DNA of 64,000 nucleotides from Nocardioides sp. cx-173 (GCF_021117365.1 NZ_CP088262.1:2375001-2439000), one strand, 5' to 3'; shown: positions 9,933 through 22,066, counted from the stretch's first letter. The notes: a model not told the origin generated them from the sequence alone. Made by a program: numbers and translations.

Positions 9933-11141
9933 GTGGGGGCATGGGGAGCCGACGGGACCGTCGACGCGTACGTCGACGACCTCGACGCCCTCGTCGCTGC
10001 GCTCCGCGAGGATCCCGTCCACGTCCAGCAGGTCCGCGGCAACGGCCACACCGCCGAGGTGGACGCGGCGCTGACCCGGATCGTGGAGTCCTCCGACATC
10101 CCCGTCTACGTCGCGCTCGTCGGCAACCTGCCAGACCTCGCCGTCGACGACCCCACCGAGGACCTGGGCATCCGGCTGCAGTCGCAGCTCGACCCCGACG
10201 CGGTCTACGTGGTCGCCGTCGGCAGCCGCGGCACGGACTTCCACTACGGCGGCTCCGACCCGGACCTCGCCCACGCCATCTACGAGGGGCTGAAGCCCAC
10301 CTACCCCGACTGGGAGGACGAGGACGCGCCGCGCGCCAGCGACGCCGGCCGGGCCGCGATCCTCGCCTCGATCGTGGCCGACGAGGACCACACCGTGTCC
10401 GAGGAGCTCGTCGACACCTACACCTCCTCGGCCACCTGGACGCAAGCGGGCTACCGGGAGAGCAAGCAGCCCTACCTGCATGTGGAGGTCGTCTCGGCGT
10501 CGGTGTTCGTGGGCGTCCTCGTCGCCCTCGTCGGGTGGCGGCTCACGCGCACCTGGGCGCTGCGGGCGGTCACCGCCGCTCCCCCGGCACCCCAGCGCGG
10601 TCGGAAGCCGCCTGCGTCGACCGTCGAGGCAGCCATAGACCGGCCCGGGGCGGACCTCGAGACCGTGCGCCGCGACGCGACCTCGACGCTCGACAAGCTC
10701 GCGGCCGAGCTCACCGCACGTCCGAACGGTCCCGGCGTCGATGACGCCCTGGGCTGTCGGGTTGCGGCCGAGCAGGTCCTCGGCTCGCACGACCTGCTCG
10801 ACGTGGTCGGTGCGCTGGTCCTGGCCCGGACCGGGCGGGCCCTGCTCAAGGACCACGACCGGCCCTACCGGCCGTGCTTCGTCAATCCGCTGCACGGCCG
10901 CGGCTACCTCGAGATCGACCTGCCCGCCGGCGGCGGGTCGGTCGCCGTCCCGGTGTGCCGCCGGTGCAGCGAGGCCCGGTCGTCATCACGCCGCCGCCCG
11001 GACGCACTGCTCGAGCCGCGCTCGTCCTGGCTGCCCATGCCGGATCGTCCCTACTACGAGGGGGACACGGTATGGGCGCGGACCGGCTACGGCAGCCTCG
11101 ACCCGGACCTGTGGCGGCACGTGACGCAGGAGCGGCGATGA
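9933..11141 (+). CDS. Membrane protein of unknown function, first of three paralogues
   Basis: I do not recognise a named family. Residues 1-180 form an alpha/beta domain with the pattern VHVQQ...D...IPVYVALV and AVYVVAVGSRG, somewhat like TPM-type lumenal domains. A single membrane segment follows near residues 187-205. The last 200 residues hold a helical part ([14 protein letters not shown]), the motif PCFVNPLHGRG, a CRRC pair and a closing WARTGYGSLDPDLW. The same C-terminal domain occurs in the third gene here and in the gene at 47412-48215. There is no signal peptide. It starts a three-gene ATGA-coupled operon. Confidence 0.75.
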   Translation: MGAWGADGTVDAYVDDLDALVAALREDPVHVQQVRGNGHTAEVDAALTRIVESSDIPVYVALVGNLPDLAVDDPTEDLGIRLQSQLDPDAVYVVAVGSRGTDFHYGGSDPDLAHAIYEGLKPTYPDWEDEDAPRASDAGRAAILASIVADEDHTVSEELVDTYTSSATWTQAGYRESKQPYLHVEVVSASVFVGVLVALVGWRLTRTWALRAVTAAPPAPQRGRKPPASTVEAAIDRPGADLETVRRDATSTLDKLAAELTARPNGPGVDDALGCRVAAEQVLGSHDLLDVVGALVLARTGRALLKDHDRPYRPCFVNPLHGRGYLEIDLPAGGGSVAVPVCRRCSEARSSSRRRPDALLEPRSSWLPMPDRPYYEGDTVWARTGYGSLDPDLWRHVTQERR

Positions 11142-11785
11142 AGGGCCGGCGGCTGTGGGTCGGCCTCGCGGTCTCGGTCCTGCTCGGCATGGGCGCGGCC
11201 GTCTGGCCGGCCGTGAGCATGGAGACCTCGAAGCATCAGACGATCGACCCGCCCGGCGACCGGGTGCGCGCGGCGATCGAGGAGCTTCGTGTCGACCGCG
11301 TCCACGTCCCGCCCGACGGCAGGTCCATGCTCGACGAGGCCGCGGAGGAGCGGGTCGAGGAGCTGATCGCGGACGCGGACCCCGCTATCTACGTGATCGT
11401 CTGGGCCGAGACCAGCGACGCCGGCTACGGATCGCCGTACGACGTCGTCGACCAGGTGGGGGCGGCGATCGACCCGCGGGCGGTCATCGTGGTGTGGGAG
11501 GGCCCGGGGCGCGGCGACGTCGACGTCTTCGAGGGCTACGTCTACTCGTCGATGGAGTTCGAGGGGGAGCCCGAGGCCCGCATCCGCGAGCTCGTCGAGG
11601 AGCTCGACGGCGATTCCGTCGAGCCGCCCGAGGGCGAGGACGCCGGCGACATCATCGCGGGGGTCCTCCTGGGCTCCATGACCGCGGGCACCGCCTACGG
11701 TCTGCTCATGATGGTCGTCGGCTTCGTACGGCTCCCGTTCGGCCGACCGTTCCTCGTGCCCGGACCCAAGCAGGGAGACCGATGA
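11138..11785 (+). CDS. Membrane protein of unknown function, second paralogue
   Basis: The 215-residue protein has an N-terminal membrane segment or uncleaved signal (residues 5-22), the same alpha/beta domain as its neighbours (VHVPPDGRSMLDEAA, then AIYVIVWAE and AVIVVWEGPG), and a second membrane segment near residues 175-200. It lacks the PCFxxPLHG domain of the flanking genes. Both ends overlap the neighbours by 4 nt (ATGA), so all three proteins are probably made together and may form one complex. Function unknown. Confidence 0.72.
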   Translation: MKGRRLWVGLAVSVLLGMGAAVWPAVSMETSKHQTIDPPGDRVRAAIEELRVDRVHVPPDGRSMLDEAAEERVEELIADADPAIYVIVWAETSDAGYGSPYDVVDQVGAAIDPRAVIVVWEGPGRGDVDVFEGYVYSSMEFEGEPEARIRELVEELDGDSVEPPEGEDAGDIIAGVLLGSMTAGTAYGLLMMVVGFVRLPFGRPFLVPGPKQGDR

Positions 11786-12986
11786 CCCCGACCGACGACC
11801 AGGTCGCACAGCTGCTGGCCACCATCCAGGAGAGCCTCGACGCCACCGGGGTCTACGTGTCGCCTGCCATGCACCGGCTGGTCGACGAGGCCGACGTGGC
11901 GCGGATCGAGGCCGCCGTCGCCCGCTCCCCCGAGCCGCTCTACGTCGTGGTGCACCCCTTCGACTACGACGACGCCTTCAACGGCAACCCGGGCGACCTG
12001 TTGAGCCGGCTGCACGACGCGTCGGGCGACCCCGGTCTGTACGTCGCGAACGCCCAGATCTACCGAGGGCAGGAGTCGTTCCGCATCGACGCACGCGCCT
12101 GGGGCGACTCCGCGGGCGGCCGCTCGGACACCTACACCCTCTCCACGGTCGCGGAGAGTGCCGGCCCGGACGACCTGGGAGCCCAGCTCGTCACCGCGGC
12201 GGAGGCGGTCGCGGACGGCACGGTCGACGAGCAGTACCGCACGCTCGTGGAGGCCGAGGAGGAGCGCGACTCCCCGGCTCCGTCCGGGAGCGGCTCCGGC
12301 GCCTCCGACGACGGCGGCGGGGTGGCCCCGGTGCTCACCGTCGTGGGCGTCCTCGTGCTCGTCGTCGTGCTCTACGTGGCGATCAAGCGCGCCGCCCAGC
12401 GCCCCCGGTCCTCGCGCCCGCGCGAGTTCGCGCTCCCCGCCTCCGTGCTCGACCGGGTGCGCGAGGCCCACGACCAGCAGCTGACCCGTCGTGCGCACCG
12501 CGAGGTGCTGGCTCTGGGCGAGCGGATCGACGCGGCCGAGCTGGACGCCGACCGCGCGCCTGGTTCCTGGCAGGCCGCGCTCGACCACTACGACGCGGCG
12601 CGCCGGGTCCTCGGGGAGGAGGGCACGGAGACCGACGTGCTGGACGTGGTGGGGGCGCTCGTCCTGGCCGAGCGCGGGGACGAGGCGCTGAGCGCGGCCC
12701 TGGCCGGACGGCCGTTCACGCCGACCACGCCGTGCTTCCTCGACCCGCTGCACGGCGCGGCCACGACCGCGGGGGCCATCGAGCTCGTCGGCGACCGGGT
12801 CGAGGTGCCGCTGTGCAAGGCGTGCCGCGAGGACCTGCGCAAGAATCGACGCCCCGACATCCTCGACGTCGTGCGCGGCGGCAAGCCGGTGCACTACTTC
12901 GAGACCGACGACGAGCCCTGGGCCTCCACCGGGTACGGCGCCCTGGCGCCCGACCTGGTCGAGCGGCTGCACCGCCGGCGTCAGGT

Positions 12987-12990
<4 letters not shown>
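11782..12990 (+). CDS. Membrane protein of unknown function, third paralogue
   Basis: The 402 residues repeat the architecture of the first gene in the operon: alpha/beta domain ([29 protein letters not shown]), a Ser/Gly linker, one membrane segment near 194-212 followed by a basic stretch, then helices with [15 protein letters not shown], the motif [13 protein letters not shown] and a closing [11 protein letters not shown]. The basic residues after the membrane segment suggest that the C-terminal domain is cytoplasmic and the first domain outside. The CKAC pair plus the Cys in PCFLD could bind a metal. Its TAG stop shares CTAG with the convergent uvrA stop. Confidence 0.75.
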
Positions 12991-16013
<3,023 letters not shown>

Positions 16014-16040
16014 TGCCGTCCTTCGGGCTAGGTCCTGGTT

Positions 16041-16054
16041 CGAACAAGTGTTCG
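16041..16054. promoter_or_regulatory. LexA (SOS) box of uvrA
   Basis: CGAAC-AAGT-GTTCG matches the Gram-positive/actinobacterial LexA operator. It lies 28 nt upstream of the uvrA GTG, so DNA damage induction of uvrA is expected. Confidence 0.82.
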
Positions 16055-16169
16055 TCATCGGCCGGTGGGAATCAAGCCGACGCGACCGACATCTCAGACT
16101 CTCACGCGCCGCCGACAGTCCGGAATCACGGACTCCCGCCCGCACCACGTCATGCGCGAGGATGGAGGC

Positions 16170-16874
16170 ATGACGACCCCTGACGCGACCGACGAGCTGG
16201 TCGTGGCCACCCAGCGCCTGGTGCGCAGCGTCGACGCGCTCCGGGACGAGCAGTACGGCGCACCGTCGCTGCTGCCGGACTGGTCGCGCGGCCACGTGGT
16301 GGCCCACCTCGCGCTCAACGCCGAAGGGCTGGCCGGGGTGCTCACCGGGGTGGTCACCGGCGAGCCGCGCACGACGTACGCCTCGGAGGCGAGCCGCGAC
16401 GCGGACATCGAGCGGCTGGCCGCCGCCTCCCCCTCCGCTCTGCGCGAGCGCCTCTTCGCCTCCACCTCCGAGCTCGCCGAGGCGATCGCCGCGGTGCCTG
16501 ACGGCGCCTGGGACACCGTCCTCGAGCGAACCCCCGGCGGGACGACGTTCCCCGCCGGCGCCGTCCCCGGGATGCGCCTGCGCGAGGTGGAGGTCCACCA
16601 CGCCGACCTGGACGCCGGCTACACCGCCGCCGACTGGCCGCCCCGCTTCACGGTGCGGCTGCTGCGCTCGATGGCGCGCCGCACCCCCTCGGCGGAGCCG
16701 TTCACGGCCGACCCGCACGACCTCGACGGGACCTGGCAGTGTGGTGCCGTGACCGAGGGCTCCCCCGTCGTGCGCGGCAGCGCCGCCGACCTGGCGTGGT
16801 GGCTCGCCGGTCGCGGCGACGGAGCAGCACTCACGACGGACGGCGGCGCGCTGCCGAGGATCGAGGCATGGTGA
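16170..16874 (+). CDS. Maleylpyruvate isomerase-family, mycothiol-dependent enzyme
   Basis: The 234-residue protein is a DinB-fold (MDMPI) member; such enzymes use mycothiol, the actinobacterial thiol. Typical motifs are [21 protein letters not shown] near residues 35-55, with the metal-ligand His, and [20 protein letters not shown] near 130-150 with the second His pair. A C-terminal SCP2-like segment ends in DLAWWLAGR. True substrate is unknown; maleylpyruvate is only the founding example. Start ATG 16170 has GAGGAT 6 nt upstream; an in-frame ATG at 16152 is possible. It overlaps the MBL gene. Confidence 0.85.
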   Translation: MTTPDATDELVVATQRLVRSVDALRDEQYGAPSLLPDWSRGHVVAHLALNAEGLAGVLTGVVTGEPRTTYASEASRDADIERLAAASPSALRERLFASTSELAEAIAAVPDGAWDTVLERTPGGTTFPAGAVPGMRLREVEVHHADLDAGYTAADWPPRFTVRLLRSMARRTPSAEPFTADPHDLDGTWQCGAVTEGSPVVRGSAADLAWWLAGRGDGAALTTDGGALPRIEAW

Positions 16875-17548
16875 GCGACGAGTACACCGGCGACGTGCAG
16901 GTCGGGGCCGGCCCCGACGTGCGCGAGCTGCCGCACCTGAGGATCACGAAGGTGGCCGTGGACGAGCAGATGAGCAACAACTGCTACGTCCTCACCTGCT
17001 TGGCCACCGGCGATCAGGTGCTCGTCGACGCGGCCGCCGAGCCCGAGACGCTGCTGCCCCTCATCGGGGACGCCGGCCTGACCACCGTCGTCACCACCCA
17101 CCGGCACTGGGACCACCACCGCGCCCTCAAGGCCGTCGTCGACGCCACCGGGGCCCAGGTCGTCTCCGGCGAGCCGGATGCGGCGGCGATCACCGAGCAG
17201 ACCGGCGTCCCGGTCACCCGCACGGTGGGCGACGGCGACACGGTCGCGGTCGGCGACTGCACGCTGGAGGTGATCGCGGTGGCCGGCCACACCCCCGGGT
17301 CGATCACGCTCGTCTACCGCGACCCCGAGGGGCACCCGCACCTCTTCACCGGCGACTCGCTGTTCCCCGGCGGCGTCGGCAGCACCTTCGGCGACGACGC
17401 GGCGTTCGCCCAGCTCATCGACCAGGTGGAGACCAAGCTCTTCGGCACCCTGCCCGACGAGACCTGGTTCTACCCCGGCCACGGCGACGACTCCACCCTG
17501 GGCGCCGAGCGCGCCTCGATCCCTCAGTGGCGCGAGCGCGGTTGGTGA
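16868..17548 (+). CDS. MBL-fold metallo-hydrolase, glyoxalase II-like
   Basis: The 226-residue protein has the metallo-beta-lactamase fold: THRHWDHH near residue 78 binds two metals, GHTPGS near 140 gives a further His, and [10 protein letters not shown] and YPGHGDDS supply the bridging Asp and last His. The glyoxalase II-like form hydrolyses thioesters; with a mycothiol-type enzyme directly upstream (7-nt overlap), a mycothiol thioester is a reasonable but unproved substrate. No signal peptide, so it acts in the cytoplasm. Confidence 0.88.
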   Translation: MVSDEYTGDVQVGAGPDVRELPHLRITKVAVDEQMSNNCYVLTCLATGDQVLVDAAAEPETLLPLIGDAGLTTVVTTHRHWDHHRALKAVVDATGAQVVSGEPDAAAITEQTGVPVTRTVGDGDTVAVGDCTLEVIAVAGHTPGSITLVYRDPEGHPHLFTGDSLFPGGVGSTFGDDAAFAQLIDQVETKLFGTLPDETWFYPGHGDDSTLGAERASIPQWRERGW

Positions 17549-17573
17549 CCTCGCCAAGCCCCGGGGCGCGCTT

Positions 17574-17597
17574 CATCCCGCCCCGAGAGGCGGGATG
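17574..17597 (+). terminator. Hairpin after MBL gene
   Basis: CATCCCGCC, loop CCGAGA, GGCGGGATG: a perfect 9-bp stem 25 nt after the stop, without a T-tract. Confidence 0.6.
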
Positions 17598-17765
17598 AGT
17601 CGGCGACGCTGCCCCGAGACGTGGGGGGACGGACGGGACAGCTCGCGATGCCGCCTCGGAGGGCCAGCGGGAGGGGGGATTCCCCTGGCCGAGCACCGAG
17701 GCTGCTGGCCACGATTCAACCCGGGAACGGCGCCGCAGTCACCTGTTACCGACCATTTACTTTTG

Positions 17766-17777
17766 TGGACTAGACCA
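17766..17777. promoter_or_regulatory. DasR-like palindrome (weak)
   Basis: TGGACTAGACCA differs by one base from the core TGGTCTAGACCA of DasR-type GntR operators. No gene starts just downstream on the plus strand, so the role is doubtful. Confidence 0.2.
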
Positions 17778-17832
17778 GGTATTTCCGGCCGTCTTTGTTA
17801 CCGATCTGTGGATCTTGTGGATGTCGGGGTGC

Positions 17833-18936
17833 TCAGCTGTAGGTGACCTTGACGGTGTCGGTGACGGGGAGCGCCTGACAGGCGAGGCGGATGCCCTCGG
17901 CGAGGTCCTCGTCGTCGAGGACGTCGTTGTGGATCAGCTTGACCTCGCCCTCGAGCAGGCGGACGGCGCAGGCCGAGCACTCTCCCTCGCGGCACGAGTA
18001 CGGCGCCTTGATGCCCTTCGCCTCCAGGTGGTCGAGCATCTTGGTGCCGCCCTCCCAGTCGTCGAAGGCGTACTGCTCGCCGTCGAGCTCGACCTCGAGG
18101 CGGGCCGGGCCGCGCGAGGTGCCCGCCGCGTCCTCGGCGGCATCCTGCTCGTCGGTCTCGGCGGCGCTGATCTCGCTCTCCGCGACCTCGACGTCGTGCA
18201 GGTCCCCGAACGGGTTGCCGCCGAGCGAGACGAACCTCTCCTGGTGGCGGCGCTCGCGCGGGAAGCCGAGCTCCTTGAGCGCGGCGACCGTCATCTTCAT
18301 GAACGGCGCCGGCCCGCAGACGAAGGCGTCGTACGACGAGTGGGCGGCCGCGAACGCCGTGAGCTGCGCCTGGGTGGGCAGTCCCTGCACGGACTCCAGC
18401 CAGTGGACGACGTGGAGCCGGTCGGGGCGCTCGGCGGCGAGCCTGCTGAGCTCGCCGGCGAAGATCACCGACGACTCGTCGCGGTTGGCGTAGAACAGCA
18501 CGATCCGGCCGGCGCCCTGCGCGAGCGCCGTACGGACGATCGAGACGATCGGGGTGATCCCCGATCCCCCGGCGAACAGCAGCAGGTCGGCGTCCAGCGA
18601 GGCGGGGGTGAAGATGCCGCTGGGCGGCAGCACGTGCAGACGGTCGCCCTGGCGCAGGTGGTCGCAGATCCAGTTCGAGGCGTAGCCCTCGACCGTGCGC
18701 TTGACCGTGATCGTCAGTCGGCCGGTCTCGGCGTAGGTCAGGGGGCTGCTGGACAGCGAGTAGCAGCGGGCCGCCACGCCGGTGCGGTCGCTGGGCACGG
18801 CGACGGTGAGGAACTGCCCCGGCGTGTAGGCGAAGTGGTCGGCGTGCTCGTCGGGCACCTCGAAGGTGATCGAGTGCGCGTCGGCCGTCTCCTCGACGAC
18901 GTCGCAGACCGTGAGGTCGAACGATGCGGTGTCCAT
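17833..18936 (-). CDS. kshB: 3-ketosteroid 9-alpha-monooxygenase, reductase component
   Basis: The 367-residue protein passes electrons from NAD(P)H to KshA. It has an FAD domain (RCYSLSSSP near residue 58), an NAD domain (LLFAGGSGITPIVSIV near 118, FVCGPAPFM near 205), an acidic Glu/Ala linker, and a C-terminal plant-type [2Fe-2S] ferredoxin domain with CREGECSAC and a distant CQA. This FAD-NAD-ferredoxin order is that of KshB/HmpX. It is the last gene of the kshA operon, 5 nt after the small Cys protein. Other class IA oxygenase reductases look similar, but the adjacent kshA supports the call. Confidence 0.9.
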   Translation of the reverse strand: MDTASFDLTVCDVVEETADAHSITFEVPDEHADHFAYTPGQFLTVAVPSDRTGVAARCYSLSSSPLTYAETGRLTITVKRTVEGYASNWICDHLRQGDRLHVLPPSGIFTPASLDADLLLFAGGSGITPIVSIVRTALAQGAGRIVLFYANRDESSVIFAGELSRLAAERPDRLHVVHWLESVQGLPTQAQLTAFAAAHSSYDAFVCGPAPFMKMTVAALKELGFPRERRHQERFVSLGGNPFGDLHDVEVAESEISAAETDEQDAAEDAAGTSRGPARLEVELDGEQYAFDDWEGGTKMLDHLEAKGIKAPYSCREGECSACAVRLLEGEVKLIHNDVLDDEDLAEGIRLACQALPVTDTVKVTYS

Positions 18937-18941
18937 GTGGG

Positions 18942-19244
18942 TCAGTAGCCGTCCTCGGCGCCGATCGGGACCCGGCCCTCGCGCACCGCGGCGTCGATGC
19001 TGGCCGTCAGCCGCGGACAACCCTGGTGGTAGTCGCGACCGTCAGTCCCAGCGTCTCGCCTGGCGAGCTCGGGACACCCATCGCGGGCCTTACGGCTCCA
19101 CTGGATCGAGGTGTGGTGCTCGCTGTTCTTCTTCACGCCCACCCGCGCCAGGCAGTCCAGGCAGGCCACCTCGGTGAGCCGGGCGCTGGTGTAGAGCCGC
19201 TGGTCCTCGAGGGTGTCGGCGCGGGTCGGGACGAAGGACGCCAT
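18942..19244 (-). CDS. Small cysteine/histidine protein between kshA and kshB
   Basis: The 100-residue protein has no known catalytic domain. It carries Cys28 and Cys31 (CLDC), His43-His44, Cys57, His73 and Cys76, a spacing that could bind zinc or an iron-sulfur centre. Its start overlaps the kshA stop as ATGA and kshB follows after 5 nt, so it is co-translated with both oxygenase components. I recall an uncharacterised gene next to kshA in M. tuberculosis (Rv3527) but cannot confirm homology. An accessory or assembly role is inference. Confidence 0.7.
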   Translation of the reverse strand: MASFVPTRADTLEDQRLYTSARLTEVACLDCLARVGVKKNSEHHTSIQWSRKARDGCPELARRDAGTDGRDYHQGCPRLTASIDAAVREGRVPIGAEDGY

Positions 19245-20407
19245 CAGGTGCCCGTCATCACCGAGGGCGTGTCGCTGGAGCTCTCGGCCGAGTCGTCCTG
19301 GGCCTGCCGGGCGAGATTCTGCGCGACCTCCTCCTGCCAGTACTCGTTGGCCTTGGTGGTGTCGACCTCGAACTCGAAGCGGTCGACCATCTCGGGCTGC
19401 ACGTCGGCCCGGTCGACGTAGAACTGCTCGTACCACCGGCGCAGCTGGTAGACGGGGCCGTCCTCCTCGCACAGCAGCGGGTTCTGCACGGGCACCTTGT
19501 TCTTCCAGATGTGCACGTCCTGCAGGAAGCCGCCGCCGAACATCTCGTTGTACTTCCTGCTGATGTAGGCGGCGGTCTTGTCGTCGATGCCCTCGGGCTT
19601 CTTGACCGTGATGCCGTACTGCAGCGTGAACGAGTCGGGCCCGGTCGGGATGTGGCAGTTGATCAGGATGACCTCGGTCTCGAAGCCCTTGTAGTCGACC
19701 TGCAGCCAGTTGACCATGTACGCCGGCCCGAAGTAGGTCGCCTCGGACTTCAGGAACAGGTCGACGTCGCCGTAGCCGCCGCTCATGTCGGGGCGGCCCT
19801 TGGACTCCATGAACTGGGTCGCCTGGTGGCCCTCGAAGACGTTGCGGAAGCTCGTGGGGAACGAGAAGTGCACGTAGTAGAAGTGCGCCATGTCGACGAC
19901 GTTGTCGATCAGCTCGCGGCAGTGGGAGCCCTCGATCGGCACGACCTCCCAGCTCCAGTCGGTGTACGCGTCGGTGCCGACCCCGGGCAGCTCCGGCGGG
20001 AGGACGTCGTGGTCGGGCGCCGAGCCCTCGACGTCGTGCCAGATCAGGAGCTGGCCGTTGCGGACGGCCGTGTCGTACTTCTGGGTGCGGGCGCGCAGCG
20101 GCACCCGGCGGGCGTAGGGGATCGCCTTGCACTTGCCGTCGCCGCCCCAGCGCCAGTCGTGGAACGGGCAGGCGATCTCGTCGCCCTTGACCGTGCCCTG
20201 GGTCAGGTCGCCGCCCATGTGGCGGCAGTACCCGTCGAGGACGTGGAGCTCCCCCTTCGTGTCCTCCCACACGACCAGCTGTCCGCCGAACGCCTCGATC
20301 CGGTGCGGCAAGCCGTCGGTGAAGCTCTCGGCGAGACCGAGGCAGTGCCAGCCGCGGGCGAAGCGCTCCGGCGGCGTGCCCCGGTCGAGGATCCTCGTGT
20401 CGCTCAT
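19244..20407 (-). CDS. kshA: 3-ketosteroid 9-alpha-monooxygenase, oxygenase component
   Basis: KshA hydroxylates C9 of androstadienedione-type steroids, which opens ring B. The 387 residues show a Rieske domain (CRHMGGDL near residue 61, CPFHDWRW near 80) and a catalytic domain with the mononuclear iron ligands in NVVDMAHFYYVH near 170. DNC-type bridging Asp is in this motif. The ATG is preceded by GGAGAG. A KstR operator lies 44 nt upstream, so it should be induced by steroid-derived CoA metabolites. It heads the kshA-small protein-kshB operon. Confidence 0.93.
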   Translation of the reverse strand: MSDTRILDRGTPPERFARGWHCLGLAESFTDGLPHRIEAFGGQLVVWEDTKGELHVLDGYCRHMGGDLTQGTVKGDEIACPFHDWRWGGDGKCKAIPYARRVPLRARTQKYDTAVRNGQLLIWHDVEGSAPDHDVLPPELPGVGTDAYTDWSWEVVPIEGSHCRELIDNVVDMAHFYYVHFSFPTSFRNVFEGHQATQFMESKGRPDMSGGYGDVDLFLKSEATYFGPAYMVNWLQVDYKGFETEVILINCHIPTGPDSFTLQYGITVKKPEGIDDKTAAYISRKYNEMFGGGFLQDVHIWKNKVPVQNPLLCEEDGPVYQLRRWYEQFYVDRADVQPEMVDRFEFEVDTTKANEYWQEEVAQNLARQAQDDSAESSSDTPSVMTGT

Positions 20408-20450
20408 CGTGTGCCTCTCTCCGACCGTGACTGCGGGATGGAGCCGTACT

Positions 20451-20464
20451 AGAACAGGTTATAG
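20451..20464. promoter_or_regulatory. KstR operator at kshA
   Basis: TAGAACAGGTTATA matches TnnAACnnGTTnnA at every fixed position. On the minus strand GTTCTAGTAC places a -10-like TAGTAC across its edge. It overlaps the 3' end of the SDR gene. Confidence 0.85.
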
Positions 20465-21319
20465 TTTTCGGGGCGGAGAGGAAAGTGCCGCGGCGCGGGC
20501 CGCCTGGAGGGCGCGTTGCTTGGCCACGAACCGCACGGACATCCGCTGGGTCGTCACCGGCGCCAGCCGACCGATCAGCCAGGTCGCCCGTGCGGTCCGC
20601 GGCGTCACCAGCAGGCCGCGGTCGTCGCGGACCGCCCGCAGCACCTCCTGGGCGAGGACGTCCGGATCGTGCGGGCGGCGCACACCCTGTCCCTTGAGGA
20701 AGTAGTCACGGCCGTGGAAGCGCCCCACCGCACCCTTGTCCAGGATGGGGGTGTCGACGGCCGAGGGGCAGACCGCGGTGACCCCCACGCCCTTCGCCGC
20801 CGCCTCGGAGCGCAGCGCCAGCGACAGCCCGACGACCGCGTGCTTGGTCATGACGTAGCTGGTGAGCAGGCCCGCTGCCATCAGCCCGCCCATCGAGGCG
20901 GTGTTGACGATGTGGCCGGCCCCTTGCCGCACCATGACCGGGTACGCCGCCGCCACGCCGTGCACCACGCCGCGGATGTTGACGTCGATGATCGCGTCCC
21001 ACTGGGCGAGCGTGAGCTCCTCGGTCTCCCCGCCGAGCGAGATCCCCGCGTTGTTGAACATCAGGTCCAGCCGGCCCGCGGCCGCGACCACCTCGTCGAC
21101 CGCAGCCTGGACGCCCGCCGCGTCCGTCACGTCCAGCTCGAGCGGCCGCGCCGACCCGGGTCCGCGGACGCTGTCGGCCGTCCGGGCCGCGGCGGCCCGG
21201 TCCAGGTCGGCCACGACCACGTGGTCGCCGGCGGCCACCAGTGCCCGGCAGAGGGCGGCTCCGATCCCGGAGCCGCCGCCGGTGACGATCGCCTGCCGAC
21301 CGGCCGCGGGCCCGCTCAC
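20459..21319 (-). CDS. SDR-family oxidoreductase
   Basis: The 286-residue classical short-chain dehydrogenase has the cofactor motif TGGGSGIG near residue 13, NNAG at 89, the Ser in TASMGG and the catalytic YVMTKH near 155. Asp at the end of strand 2 (VVADLD) suggests NAD. A longer C-terminus (RTARATWLIGRLAP) is typical of SDRs in actinobacterial steroid and lipid clusters. Its GTG start overlaps the stop of the upstream SDR as GTGA. A steroid or hydroxyacyl substrate is inferred from context only. Confidence 0.9.
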   Translation of the reverse strand: MSGPAAGRQAIVTGGGSGIGAALCRALVAAGDHVVVADLDRAAAARTADSVRGPGSARPLELDVTDAAGVQAAVDEVVAAAGRLDLMFNNAGISLGGETEELTLAQWDAIIDVNIRGVVHGVAAAYPVMVRQGAGHIVNTASMGGLMAAGLLTSYVMTKHAVVGLSLALRSEAAAKGVGVTAVCPSAVDTPILDKGAVGRFHGRDYFLKGQGVRRPHDPDVLAQEVLRAVRDDRGLLVTPRTARATWLIGRLAPVTTQRMSVRFVAKQRALQAARAAALSSPPRKL

Positions 21320-22039
21320 GCGAACGCCCTCGTCACATGGCCGTGGATGTCGGGGTAACGGGCGAGGTGGGCGCCGCCGTTGAGGTCGAGCACCTCACCG
21401 GTGAGCCACTGCGCCTTGGCGACGTAGACGACCGCCTCGGCGACCTCCTCCGGAAGACCCGCCCGGCCCAGCGGGGTGTTGGCGAGGTAGTCGTCCTCGA
21501 TGCCGGGGATGTCCATAGCGGGCGCCGTCAGCGGCGTGAGGACCAGGCCCGGCGAGATCGCGTTGACCCGTACCCGTCGCGGCGCCAGCTCGAGCGCCGC
21601 GACCTCGGTGAGCATCGCGAGGCCGGCCTTGGCGGCGCAGTAGGCACCCATGCCGGTGCCGGGCTGGCGGGCGTTGAGCGAGGTCAAGGAGACCAGCGCT
21701 CCCCCGTCGCTCACCACCCGGCCGGCGTGCTTGAGCACCAGGAACGCACCCGTGAGGTTGACCTCGATCACCCGCCGGAACTCCGCGGCGTCCAGCTCGG
21801 TGAGCAGCCCGAGCGTGCTAACGCCGGCGCTGTTGACCACGATGTCGACACCTCCGTGCTCGGCGGCGACCGCGGCGAACAGCGCCTCGACCTCCGCCTC
21901 GTCGGTCACGTCCACTGCGGGGTCGGTCGCCAGGTCGGCCACCACCACCGTGCAGCCGTCGGCCTCCAGCGCCCTCGCGGCGGCGGCGCCGATGCCGGAC
22001 GCCCGCCACGACGACCGCGATCCGGTGCTCCTGCTCCAT
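21316..22039 (-). pseudogene. SDR-family oxidoreductase with apparent frameshift
   Basis: From about 22005 downwards the frame reads a normal SDR: ASGIGAAAARALEADG, VVVAD, NSAG, Ser and YCAAK catalytic motifs, and a C-terminal LNGGAH. The expected N-terminus MEQEHRIAVVVAG lies in another frame starting at ATG 22039 with AAGGGTGG before it. The join falls in the Gly-rich cofactor loop, where 7 nt stand where 6 or 9 are needed, best explained by loss of 2 nt in a GC run. Either a real lesion or a sequencing error; a TTG/GTG start in the shifted frame would lack the Rossmann strand. The downstream SDR is coupled to it. Confidence 0.7.
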
Positions 22040-22066
22040 GTCTGCCACCCTTGCTCGGCGCCGCTG

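Larger units (their letters stand above)
17549..17832. other. Intergenic region, partly AT-rich
   Basis: These 284 bases separate convergent genes. Apart from the hairpin at 17574-17597 there is a locally AT-rich stretch (17745-17820) with GTTACCGA repeated at 17747 and 17799, and TGGACTAGACCA at 17766-17777. No gene was found. Confidence 0.6.

Noticed and set aside
16014..16058. uvrA start at ATG 16058
   Set aside because: It would place the LexA box inside the coding sequence and has no ribosome binding site; the GTG at 16013 has GAAGGA and matches UvrA N-termini.
17740..17832. Riboswitch or T-box in the AT-rich spacer
   Set aside because: No recognised conserved core, and both flanking genes end here rather than start.
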